NCBI GenBank assembly: GCA_903898675.1 | Contig: CAIUGM010000010.1 | Span: forward strand, 1 to 64,000 | Reading direction: 5' to 3' | Length of the DNA: 64,000 nucleotides | From: an uncultured Verrucomicrobiota bacterium | GTDB taxonomy: Bacteria; Verrucomicrobiota; Verrucomicrobiia; Opitutales; Opitutaceae | Shown here: piece by piece, positions 24,837 to 31,911 of the stretch | Layout: the number at the start of each line of letters is the position of its first letter | Position numbering within the stretch: position 1 is the stretch's first letter | The notes under the pieces: model-generated | Databases searched by the model: none | What the model was told of the DNA's origin: nothing | What the model saw: the letters and a program-made list of their open reading frames with translations, nothing else | Translations under genes and position numbers: made by a program

Positions 24837-25880
24837 TCACTTGGCCGGGGGCCTGGTACTGGGCGGGCCCACGCGTTTGCGCCAGCCGTCGCTCGGCTGG
24901 GCGTCCCAGAACCAGCGGCGCGACGGCACGTAGGCCGACAGCTTGCCGCTGGGCTTCGTCGGCACGAAGACTTGGAACCGCCAGTTGAGCACGTCGGCGA
25001 CGAAGATTTTCCGGTCGGGTCCGATCGCCAGGAAGTGGGCCCAGGCAAACTGGCCGGGGCCGTGCCCGGGCTCGCCCAGCGCGCCGAGGATCTTGCCGTC
25101 GCCATCCAGCTCGACGATGCGGTCGAAGCCGCCGTCGGCCACCCAGACGTGTCCGTCGGCGGTCAGCCACAGCCCGTAGGGGTAGCCGATCCCGTTCCAT
25201 TCCTTCAGGAAGGTGCCGTCGCCGTCGAAGATCTGGATGCGCAGGTTCTCGCGGTCGCCGACGTAGACGCGGCCCTGGGCGTCGACGACGACCGAGTGGG
25301 GCAAGATGAATTCGCCCGGCCCGGTGCCGAACCTGCCCCAGGCCTTGAGGAACTTGCCTGAGGCATCGAACTTCACGATGCGGGAGTTGCCGTAGCCGTC
25401 GGCGACGTAGATTTCGCCGTGCGGCCCGAAGCCGACGTCGGCGGGTGAGTTGAAGGTCCAGTCGCTCTCGCTGCCCTCGTTCCTCCGGCCGAGGACCATC
25501 AAGACCCGGCCCTCGGGGGACAGCTTGACCACAAAGTGCGTGCCGTCGTCGGTCGCCCACAGGTTGCCCTCGGGGTCGACCCGCAGGCCGTGCGGGTGGT
25601 CGAAGACGCCGTCGGCGAGGCTGCGCAGGAATTTGCCGCTGGCGTCGTATTCCAGCAGCATCGGGGCGCGGCGCTGGAAGAGGTAGATGTGGCCCGAAGG
25701 GCTCAGTGCGACGCCGGAGGCCTCGAAGAAGTTCCCGCTGGGCGGCGCGGCGAAGAAATCCGGTTGCACCACATAGCCCAGCTCCGGCACGGCTTGGAAA
25801 CCGGCGCCCGGGTCAGCCGCCCGCAGCAGCCCTGCCACCAACAGCCCCAGTGCCAGTCCGCCGCGCAGAAGAGGGTTCAT
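24837..25880 (-). CDS. Secreted NHL-repeat beta-propeller protein
   Basis: A 347-residue exported six-bladed propeller. A signal peptide (residues 1-22) is followed by NHL blades recognisable from repeated strings: ASGVALSPSGHIYLFQR, PHGLRVDPEGNLWATDDG, PADVGFGPHGEIYVADGYGN, PHSVVVDAQGRVYVGDREN, PYGLWLTADGHVWVADGG and AHFLAIGPDRKIFVADVLN. The arrangement matches peptidyl-alpha-hydroxyglycine alpha-amidating-lyase-like NHL proteins of bacteria, usually structural or sugar-binding rather than proven lyases. The tail (WFWDAQPSDGWRKR) is short and basic. Transcribed alone, with a repeat at its 3' side. Confidence 0.85.
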   Translation of the reverse strand: MNPLLRGGLALGLLVAGLLRAADPGAGFQAVPELGYVVQPDFFAAPPSGNFFEASGVALSPSGHIYLFQRRAPMLLEYDASGKFLRSLADGVFDHPHGLRVDPEGNLWATDDGTHFVVKLSPEGRVLMVLGRRNEGSESDWTFNSPADVGFGPHGEIYVADGYGNSRIVKFDASGKFLKAWGRFGTGPGEFILPHSVVVDAQGRVYVGDRENLRIQIFDGDGTFLKEWNGIGYPYGLWLTADGHVWVADGGFDRIVELDGDGKILGALGEPGHGPGQFAWAHFLAIGPDRKIFVADVLNWRFQVFVPTKPSGKLSAYVPSRRWFWDAQPSDGWRKRVGPPSTRPPAK

Positions 25881-25977
25881 CCCGAAAGGTCACGAAAAGT
25901 GATTCGTTGAGTCAATCTCCCGGTTGGAAGGTGAAGCGACCTGTCACCGCCCGTTGCCCGACCCGAGGTTGCCCTGA

Positions 25978-26010
25978 TTTGACGGACATCAACGTCCGCA
26001 GCCTGACCCC
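25978..26010. repeat. TTTGACGGACATCAACGTCC repeat, left of ThuA gene
   Basis: Second copy of the TTTGACGGAYATYAACRTCC family, followed by GCAGCCTGACCCC; about 87 bp before the ThuA start. Confidence 0.7.
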
Positions 26011-26096
26011 TCCCGGCCGACCCGAAGTCATCGGTTAGATTTCACTGGGAGAATTGATTCGTTTTCTGCCCGCGGGTTTGTCGGAATGGGCGGCGT

Positions 26097-26867
26097 ATGA
26101 AACCCCGTGCATTGCTTACCCTCGCTCTCCTGTTCGCGGCTTCGACGGCCGGCGCCTTCGCCGCCCAGTTCAAGGCGCTGCTCATCACCAATACCGCCGG
26201 CTGGCACCACGACTCGATCGAGGCCGCCGTGCCCGCCCTCCAGGGGCTCGCCAAGCTCCACGACTTCGATCTCGTCTGGCCGAACATGACTAGCGCGGTG
26301 CTGACCGACAAGGGGCTTGCCGACTACCAGGTCATCATCTTTGCGCTGACGACGGGCGACATCCTCAACGACGACCAACAGGCGGCCGTCGAGCGTTTCG
26401 TCAAGTCGGGCAAGGGCTTCGTTACCCTCCACACGGGCACGGACACGGAATACGACTGGCCCTGGTACACGAAGATGGAGGGCACCACCTTCCTCATCCA
26501 CCCGGCCGTGCAGACGGCGACCGTCGTGGTGCAGGAGCCCGATTTCCCGGGCATGGACCGGTTTGCCCCGCGGTCGCTCCGCACCGAGGAGTGGTATCAA
26601 TTCAAGACCCCGCTGCCGGCGGACTGCCACATTCTGCTGACGGTGGACGAATCGACCTACAACCCCCACGCCGACTGGGGCGCCAAAAAAGGCGACGGCA
26701 TGGGCGCAGTCCATCCCGTCTCCTGGTATCACGACTACGACGGCGGGCGCTCATTCACCACGATCCTCGGCCACCTGCCGGCCACCTGGTCGGATGCGGT
26801 CTTCCTGCACCACGTCTACGGCGGCATCTACTGGGCCGCCACCGGCCGGGGCTTCAGGGCGAAGTAA
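26097..26867 (+). CDS. Secreted ThuA-domain protein
   Basis: A 256-residue exported protein with a signal peptide (residues 1-22, ending AFAA) and one ThuA (trehalose-utilisation-like, class I glutamine-amidotransferase-fold) domain. Visible family elements: ALLITNTAGWHHDSIEAAVP, DYQVIIFALTTGDILNDDQ, VERFVKSGKGFVTLHTGTD, the HPVSWYHDYDGGRSFTT block and the final FLHHVYGGIYWA. The nucleophilic cysteine of true amidotransferases is absent, as in most ThuA proteins. In Verrucomicrobia and Planctomycetes such proteins accompany sugar-degrading enzymes; a role in carbohydrate handling is inferred from that. Bracketed by two copies of a GACGGA-type repeat. Confidence 0.9.
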   Translation: MKPRALLTLALLFAASTAGAFAAQFKALLITNTAGWHHDSIEAAVPALQGLAKLHDFDLVWPNMTSAVLTDKGLADYQVIIFALTTGDILNDDQQAAVERFVKSGKGFVTLHTGTDTEYDWPWYTKMEGTTFLIHPAVQTATVVVQEPDFPGMDRFAPRSLRTEEWYQFKTPLPADCHILLTVDESTYNPHADWGAKKGDGMGAVHPVSWYHDYDGGRSFTTILGHLPATWSDAVFLHHVYGGIYWAATGRGFRAK

Positions 26868-26975
26868 GCGGCGGAGTTCGGGTCGCGAAGATCCTCCCGT
26901 CTCGCCACCGGCCGCACGCGGCACGGCAAGGTCGTGGCTGGGAAAGGAACAGACAGCGACGAATTGCCGCCCGCA

Positions 26976-27002
26976 AAATGTCAATATCCGCAGCCTGACC
27001 CT
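26976..27002. repeat. TGTCAATATCCGCAGCCTGACC repeat, right of ThuA gene
   Basis: Third, diverged copy of the GACGGAYATYAACRTCC family; it keeps the GCAGCCTGACCC tail. It is part of a 457-bp gap with no gene. Confidence 0.6.
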
Positions 27003-27020
27003 TTCTGGCTGCTCAATTTA

Positions 27021-27223
27021 ACCACTGATGCATCGGCTAACGTCGATGCTACTTGGTGCGCTCCGCCTAATCGGCTCCGCCTTGGGCTTCTGGGGGTCGG
27101 CAAATCGCCGACCGGAAGTCGAACACCGATCTAAGCGGCGATTAGCCGTCCCCGGAGCCAACACCGGAGCCGATCAGGCGGAGGGGACTTCCAAGCAGAG
27201 CCGTTAGGCGATGCATCAGTGGT
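27021..27223. repeat. 203-bp nested inverted repeat
   Basis: Perfect 15-bp ends ACCACTGATGCATCG / CGATGCATCAGTGGT, then CTAACG / CGTTAG, then CTCCGCCTAATCGGCTCCG pairing with CGGAGCCGATCAGGCGGAG (one mismatch), and a central GGTCGGC-AAATC-GCCGACC hairpin. The whole could fold as one long imperfect stem. No coding frame fits it. Confidence 0.85.
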
Positions 27224-27258
27224 CTAACCCTCCGGAGATTTGAAAACACTCCCTAATG

Positions 27259-27315
27259 CTCCGCCTAACGGCAGCGCTACGTTGTGTCCTCCGCCTAATC
27301 GGCTCCGGGGTGGTG
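27259..27315. repeat. Half copy of the nested inverted repeat
   Basis: CTCCGCCTAACGGCAGCGCT then CCTCCGCCTAATCGGCTCCG: matches one arm of the neighbouring 203-bp element in the orientation of its right half, without the ACCACTGATG end. Confidence 0.75.
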
Positions 27316-27324
27316 TTTCGGGGC

Positions 27325-28020
27325 CTAGGCTGCCGGCGCGATGAAGTCCCCGCGTCGCCATGCCGCGCGTAGCAGCAACACCACCGCGACCGTGGTCGAC
27401 GCGATCACGAGCCACGAACTCTCGGGACCGAACATTCCGCCGGTCAGCCAGTCGGGCCCGGCAAAGCGGCTTTCGAGCGGCGCCAACGTCCGCCAGTCCT
27501 CTATGCCTGAAAGCGGCAGGCCGCTCAGCAGGATGGCAAAGTTCCATGCCGCATGATGGGCGGCCACGACCCACAAGTTGCGCGTCAGGGTGAATACTGC
27601 GCCCCACAGCAGGCCCGTCAAAGTCACCGCGATCAGCATCGTCACCGCGTCAACGATTCCGCCTGTTGCAACGTTTTCCAGGTGCTGCAGCGCAAATATC
27701 ACCGCCTGGACCGCCAGCGCCCACTTTGTCCCCCAAGTCCGTTCCAGGATCCGGAACAGCAGGCAGCGGTAAGTCAGTTCTTCCAGGGTCGCCGCGATGC
27801 CGATCACGGCGGCCACGCCGAGCAACGCCGGTGACGCGCCGCGAAACAGGACGCGTTCGTAGACGCCGAAAGCGAAGAGCACGGCCATCGGCAGCGCCAC
27901 CATGGCAGCGCCGCTCGCGCCGCCCAGCAACAGGTGAAGCGGCCGCAGGCGCAGCTCGGCCGCCTGGCGTTTTTCATGCCAGTGCACGAAGGCCCAGTAC
28001 CACAGGACGTCGCTTATCAT
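27325..28020 (-). CDS. CPBP-family intramembrane glutamic endopeptidase
   Basis: A 231-residue inner-membrane protease-like protein (Abi/CAAX-processing fold). All three CPBP motifs are present: EExxxR as EELTYR, FxxxH as FALQH, and HxxxN as HHAAWN. About six to eight helices are visible (MVALPMAVLFAFGVYERVLF, LLGVAAVIGIAATLEEL, ALAVQAVIFALQHL, MLIAVTLTGLLWGAVF, WLVIASTTVAVVLLL). Members process peptides or prenylated proteins and some aid bacteriocin self-immunity; no peptide gene is nearby. The start ATG is at ISDVLWYW; a TTG 18 codons upstream would overlap the truncated STAS-like gene. The upstream junction is a change to lower-GC sequence. Confidence 0.85.
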   Translation of the reverse strand: MISDVLWYWAFVHWHEKRQAAELRLRPLHLLLGGASGAAMVALPMAVLFAFGVYERVLFRGASPALLGVAAVIGIAATLEELTYRCLLFRILERTWGTKWALAVQAVIFALQHLENVATGGIVDAVTMLIAVTLTGLLWGAVFTLTRNLWVVAAHHAAWNFAILLSGLPLSGIEDWRTLAPLESRFAGPDWLTGGMFGPESSWLVIASTTVAVVLLLRAAWRRGDFIAPAA

Positions 28021-28207
28021 TGGGCTTTGCGATGCGTTGTCTGTCGAATGCGCTCGAAAGTAGCAGAAGTGCAAACGGTCTTACGACGCCCATATCGCTG
28101 AAGTCCACGATGACCTCTCCTTCTTCGGGCAGATTTCTTAAGGTCTGTGCAAATTCAATTACATCGAGGATACCATACTTCGCCGGAATTCTAATCTCCG
28201 TAGTCAT
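27974..28207 (-). pseudogene. Truncated STAS-like domain gene
   Basis: A 77-codon frame whose first 55 or so codons look like the start of a STAS-like / anti-sigma regulatory protein: TEIRIPAKYGILDVIEFAQT, LRNLPEEGEVIVDFSDMGVV and RPFALLLLSSAFDRQRI. This N-terminus is normally followed by more STAS sequence and often an ATPase domain. Here the match ends near RIAKPNDKRR and the frame runs out inside the CPBP gene, so the gene appears cut at about 28030. The DNA is clearly less GC-rich than its neighbours. It is likely a remnant left by a recombination event; it could instead be a small intact gene. Confidence 0.6.
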
Positions 28208-28230
28208 TGAGTGGAAGCCAGTCGTTAAAT

Positions 28231-28255
28231 AGAAAAGGCGACCTTCAGGTCGCCC
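28231..28255 (-). terminator. Rho-independent terminator of nrdBA
   Basis: On the minus strand GGCGACC-TGAA-GGTCGCC followed by TTTTCTATTT, 30 bp after the nrdA stop. Confidence 0.9.
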
Positions 28256-28284
28256 TCGCTAATTTTAGAACTGTTCTATCAGGC

Positions 28285-31200
28285 TCATTGGCAGGCTTCG
28301 CATTCCTCGCCGTTCTTCATGGCCTCGATGGAGCAGACGCGCTTCTCTTCGGCCGAATACACCTTCTTCGAAGGAGTTGAGGGCTGAGAGTTGAGCGTTG
28401 AGAGATCGGCAGTAGCCGGAGCCGACGGAGTCGAGACGCTGAAGGGAGCGGTCGTGACTTCGGCGGATGCGGCGGCGGTAGCTGCCGTGGCCGTGTCGCG
28501 TGTGGCGGTTTCGGCTTTGGTTTCGCCGGCGGCGCCGCGGACTTCCTTCTTCACCGTTGAAGTCGCTTTCTCGATGCTGGAGGCGCCGAGGCTGCGGAGG
28601 TAGTAAGTCGTCTTGAGGCCGGAGTGCCAGGCGGAGCGGTACATGTGGCTGAGCACCTTCAGGTCGGGCGCCTTCAGCCAGAGGTTCACACTCTGGGACT
28701 GGTCGATCCACTTCTGCCGGCGGGCGGCGGCGGCGATGACCCACTTGAAGTCCACGCCGAAGGCCGTGAGGTACTTCTCCTTCAGGTCGGCCGGGATGGC
28801 CTCGATGTCGGCCAGCTCGCCGTCGAAGTACTTCAGGGCGTCGCTCATCTCCTGGTTCCACAGGCCGCGGGCCTTGAGGTCGCGGACGAGGAACGGGTTG
28901 AGGACGACAAACTCGCCGGAGAGGTTGGATTTGACGTAGAGGTTCTTGTACGTGGGCTCGATGCAGGGCGAGGTGTTCGTGATGTTCGAGATCGTCGCCG
29001 TGGGCGCGATGGCGAGCACGTTGGAGTTTCTCATGCCCTGCTTGGCGATCTTGGCCCGGAGGGGCTTCCAATCGAGGCGGGAGCTGCGCGGCACCTGGAT
29101 GGGCAGGCCGCGCTCCTGCTCGAGGAGGTCGAGGGTGTCCTGCGGCATCAGGCCGCGGTGCCACTTCGAGCCCTTGTAGCTGGAGTACGTGCCGCGCTCG
29201 GCGGCGAGGTCGGAAGAGGCCTCGTAGGCGTAGAGCGCGATGGCCTCCATGAACTCGTCGTTGAACTCGACGGCGGCGTCGGAGGCGAAGGGCACGCCCT
29301 TCATGTAGAGCGCGTTGGCCAGGCCCATCACGCCGAGGCCGATCGGGCGGTGGCGGGAGTTGGAGGTCTTGGCGGCGGCGGTCGGGTAGAAGTTGATGTC
29401 GATGACGTTGTCGAGCGCGCGGACGGCCACCTGGATGGTGTCGCGGAGCTTCTCGAGGTCGAGCGTGCCGTCGGGCTTGAGGTGGGAGTCGAGGATGACG
29501 GAGCCGAGGTTGCAGACCGCGGTCTCGTCGTTCGAGGTGTTCAGCGTGATCTCGGTGCAGAGATTGGAGCTGTGGATGACGCCGGCGTGGTCCTGCGGGG
29601 AGCGGACGTTGCACGGATCCTTGAAGGTGATCCACGGGTGGCCGGTCTCGAAGAGCATCGAGAGCATTTTCTTCCAGAGCTCGAGGGCCTCGATCTTGTG
29701 GGCCTGGATCTTGCCTTCCTCGCCGAGCTTCTCGTAGCGGATGTAGGCTTCCTCGAACTTCTTGCCGTAAAGGTGGTGGAGGTCGGGCGTCTCGTTGGCG
29801 CGGAAGAGGGTCCAGGTGCCGCGGGCCTCCATGCGCTTCATGAAGAGGTCGGGGATCCAGTTCGCCGTGTTCATGTCGTGGGTGCGGCGGCGGTCGTCAC
29901 CCGTGTTGCGGCGGAGCTCGAGGAACTCGAAGATGTCGTTGTGCCAGGACTCGAGGTAGGCGCAGCCGGAGCCCTTGCGCTTGCCGCCCTGGTTGACGGC
30001 GACGAGCTGGTCGTTGTGGAGCTTCAGGAAGGGGATGACGCCCTGCGACTCGCCGTTGGTGCCCGCGATGTGGGCGCCGGTGCCGCGGACGGAGGTCCAG
30101 GAGCCGCCGAGGCCGCCGGCCCACTTGGAGAGCTGGGCGTTTTCGGCGATGCCGCGGTACATGATGGCCTCGAGGGAGTCATCGACGTAGTACAGGTAGC
30201 AGCTGGAGAGCTGGGAATGCAGGGTGCCGGAGTTGAAGAGGGTCGGCGTGGAGCTGCAGAAGCGGCGGCTCTTGTAGAGCTCGTAGAGGCGGATGGCCCA
30301 GTCCTCGCGGGTCTTCTTCTTTTCCTCGAGGAAAAGGCCCATGGCGACGCGCATCCAGAAGAACTGGGGTGTCTCGAGGCGCTTGGAGCGCTTGCCGGTC
30401 TTGTCGATGATGAGGTAGCGGTCGTAGATCGTCTGGACGCCGAGGAAGTCGAGCTCGAGGTCGGCCGACGGGTCGAGGGCCGCGGCGATCTTGGCGAGGT
30501 CGTACTCCTTGAGGCGGGGCGAGAGGCGCTTGATGGCGATGCCGCGGTCGATGTAGGCGGCGAAGGCCTGCTGGTGGAAGCGCTTGAGGGCGCCGATGCC
30601 GTCGCGGACGATATCCCAGCCGAGGACCTCCTCGTAGATGTAGGTCAGCTGGATGCGGCCGGCGAACTTGGCGAAGTCGGCATCCTTCTCGATCAGCGTC
30701 TTGGCGTTGAGGATGATCGTGTTGTTCAGGTCGCCCAGGGCGATGTTGTCGAAGAGGGCGCGGCGGAGCTCGGACTCGATCTCGTCGGAGGAGAGGCAGA
30801 GGTCGAGGCCGATGGAGGCGAACTCGATGCGCTTCTTGAGGTCGAGGCCGTCCCAGAGGAACGTGGTGCCGTCGGCCTTGGCGACGACGACCATGGAGTT
30901 CTGCTGGGCGGGGAGGGCGTCGGCCGCCGGGGCCGCGACGGGCTCGGCGAGGCGGGCGGTGGCGCGGGCGGCGCGGTAAAGGATGTAGTCCTCGGCGACC
31001 TTGTAGTGGCCGGCCTTCATGAGCTCTTCCTGGACCATGTCCTGGACCTCCTCGATATGGAGGAAGGCCTGCTTCACCAGGAGGGCGCGCTCGGTGACGG
31101 CGCGGGTGATGGCGGTGGCGGGGGCGGGATCCTTCTGGAGGGAGAGGAAGGCCTTGCGGATGGCGATCTCGATCTTGGCCTCGTTCCACGGCACGACCTG

Positions 31201-31683
31201 GTGGTTGCGGCGGATGAGGCGGACGGAGACGCCATGGGTTTCGTGGGAAAGGTTGAGCTTGGAGGCGCGCTTGAGCAGGAGGCTCTTGGCGACGTCGTGG
31301 GCGTTGTTGTCGACGAGGGTCTTTTCGATGAGCACGTAGAGTTCGTGGAGGGAGACGCGGATTGGGCCGCGCATGAGGGCCCGCTTGGTGAGGTTGGAGG
31401 CGACTTCGCGGGTGACTTCGGCGACGAAGCGCTGGTTCTTTTCGTTGAAAATGTCCTTCTCGCCCTTGGCCTGGAGGAGGTTCGCGAGGGAGCGGCCGAC
31501 GGTGTCGGCGACCTCGCTCAGGTCGAAGCGCTCCTCGCCGTGGGGGCAGAGGACCTGGACCTCGGGGACGGCGACCTCCTCGTCGCGGAGGATGTCACGC
31601 CAGTTGTAGTTGGGTTTCTGATCCTTGGGGGCGACGGTCAGCTTCTTGAGCGCGAGGTCTTGGGCGACAGAGGGTGTGTGCAT
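28285..31683 (-). CDS. nrdA: Class I ribonucleotide reductase large subunit NrdA
   Basis: Makes deoxyribonucleotides from ribonucleoside diphosphates with NrdB, in the cytosol. At 1132 residues it is longer than the roughly 760-residue E. coli enzyme because the N-terminus carries up to three ATP-cone-like segments (about 35-145, 155-255 and 270-370; e.g. VRLIRRNHQVVPWNEAKIEI and MVVVAKADGTTFLWDGLDLK). The catalytic barrel has the active-site triad N707-L-C709-T-E711, the cysteine pair (SSCYLYYVDD and AVCNLGSV), and a C-terminal redox pair C1128/C1131. Residues 1094-1103 (LSTLNSQPST) are encoded by a dispersed heptad repeat inserted in frame in the flexible tail. Expanded ATP cones and a tyrosine-less NrdB both resemble Chlamydia. 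It is downstream of nrdB. Confidence 0.96.
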   Translation of the reverse strand: MHTPSVAQDLALKKLTVAPKDQKPNYNWRDILRDEEVAVPEVQVLCPHGEERFDLSEVADTVGRSLANLLQAKGEKDIFNEKNQRFVAEVTREVASNLTKRALMRGPIRVSLHELYVLIEKTLVDNNAHDVAKSLLLKRASKLNLSHETHGVSVRLIRRNHQVVPWNEAKIEIAIRKAFLSLQKDPAPATAITRAVTERALLVKQAFLHIEEVQDMVQEELMKAGHYKVAEDYILYRAARATARLAEPVAAPAADALPAQQNSMVVVAKADGTTFLWDGLDLKKRIEFASIGLDLCLSSDEIESELRRALFDNIALGDLNNTIILNAKTLIEKDADFAKFAGRIQLTYIYEEVLGWDIVRDGIGALKRFHQQAFAAYIDRGIAIKRLSPRLKEYDLAKIAAALDPSADLELDFLGVQTIYDRYLIIDKTGKRSKRLETPQFFWMRVAMGLFLEEKKKTREDWAIRLYELYKSRRFCSSTPTLFNSGTLHSQLSSCYLYYVDDSLEAIMYRGIAENAQLSKWAGGLGGSWTSVRGTGAHIAGTNGESQGVIPFLKLHNDQLVAVNQGGKRKGSGCAYLESWHNDIFEFLELRRNTGDDRRRTHDMNTANWIPDLFMKRMEARGTWTLFRANETPDLHHLYGKKFEEAYIRYEKLGEEGKIQAHKIEALELWKKMLSMLFETGHPWITFKDPCNVRSPQDHAGVIHSSNLCTEITLNTSNDETAVCNLGSVILDSHLKPDGTLDLEKLRDTIQVAVRALDNVIDINFYPTAAAKTSNSRHRPIGLGVMGLANALYMKGVPFASDAAVEFNDEFMEAIALYAYEASSDLAAERGTYSSYKGSKWHRGLMPQDTLDLLEQERGLPIQVPRSSRLDWKPLRAKIAKQGMRNSNVLAIAPTATISNITNTSPCIEPTYKNLYVKSNLSGEFVVLNPFLVRDLKARGLWNQEMSDALKYFDGELADIEAIPADLKEKYLTAFGVDFKWVIAAAARRQKWIDQSQSVNLWLKAPDLKVLSHMYRSAWHSGLKTTYYLRSLGASSIEKATSTVKKEVRGAAGETKAETATRDTATAATAAASAEVTTAPFSVSTPSAPATADLSTLNSQPSTPSKKVYSAEEKRVCSIEAMKNGEECEACQ
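28376..28404. repeat. Heptad repeat inside nrdA
   Basis: GTTGAGGGCTGAGAGTTGAG followed by CGTTGAGAG: the same TTGAGAG/CAACTCT heptad repeat found between nrdB and nrdA and before rluE, here read as ten codons. Confidence 0.8.
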
Positions 31684-31722
31684 GGTAGGCGTGGACGGAC
31701 GGGACTAAACTGGTTGAGAGAT

Positions 31723-31893
31723 GAAAGGTGAAAGAGGGGGAAAGGAGGCTGGAACCAGATGAAAGTTGAGGGCTGAGAGTTGAGAGACGGGCGGTGAGAC
31801 CAAGAAGGCTTGGCACTTAGTCGAAGCAGGAAGAGGCGGGGGATTGGTGGTTGGGGACCTGTCTATCAACTTTCAACTATCAACTCTCAACTG
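31723..31893. repeat. Inverted pair of CAACTTT heptad repeats
   Basis: Left arm GATGAAAGTTGAGGGCTGAG (with AGTTGAGAG) and right arm TATCAACTTTCAACTATCAA (with CTCTCAACTG), about 90 bp apart, fill most of the 228-bp nrdB-nrdA spacer. Confidence 0.8.
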
Positions 31894-31911
31894 ACGCGGG
31901 CCGGGCCCGCG

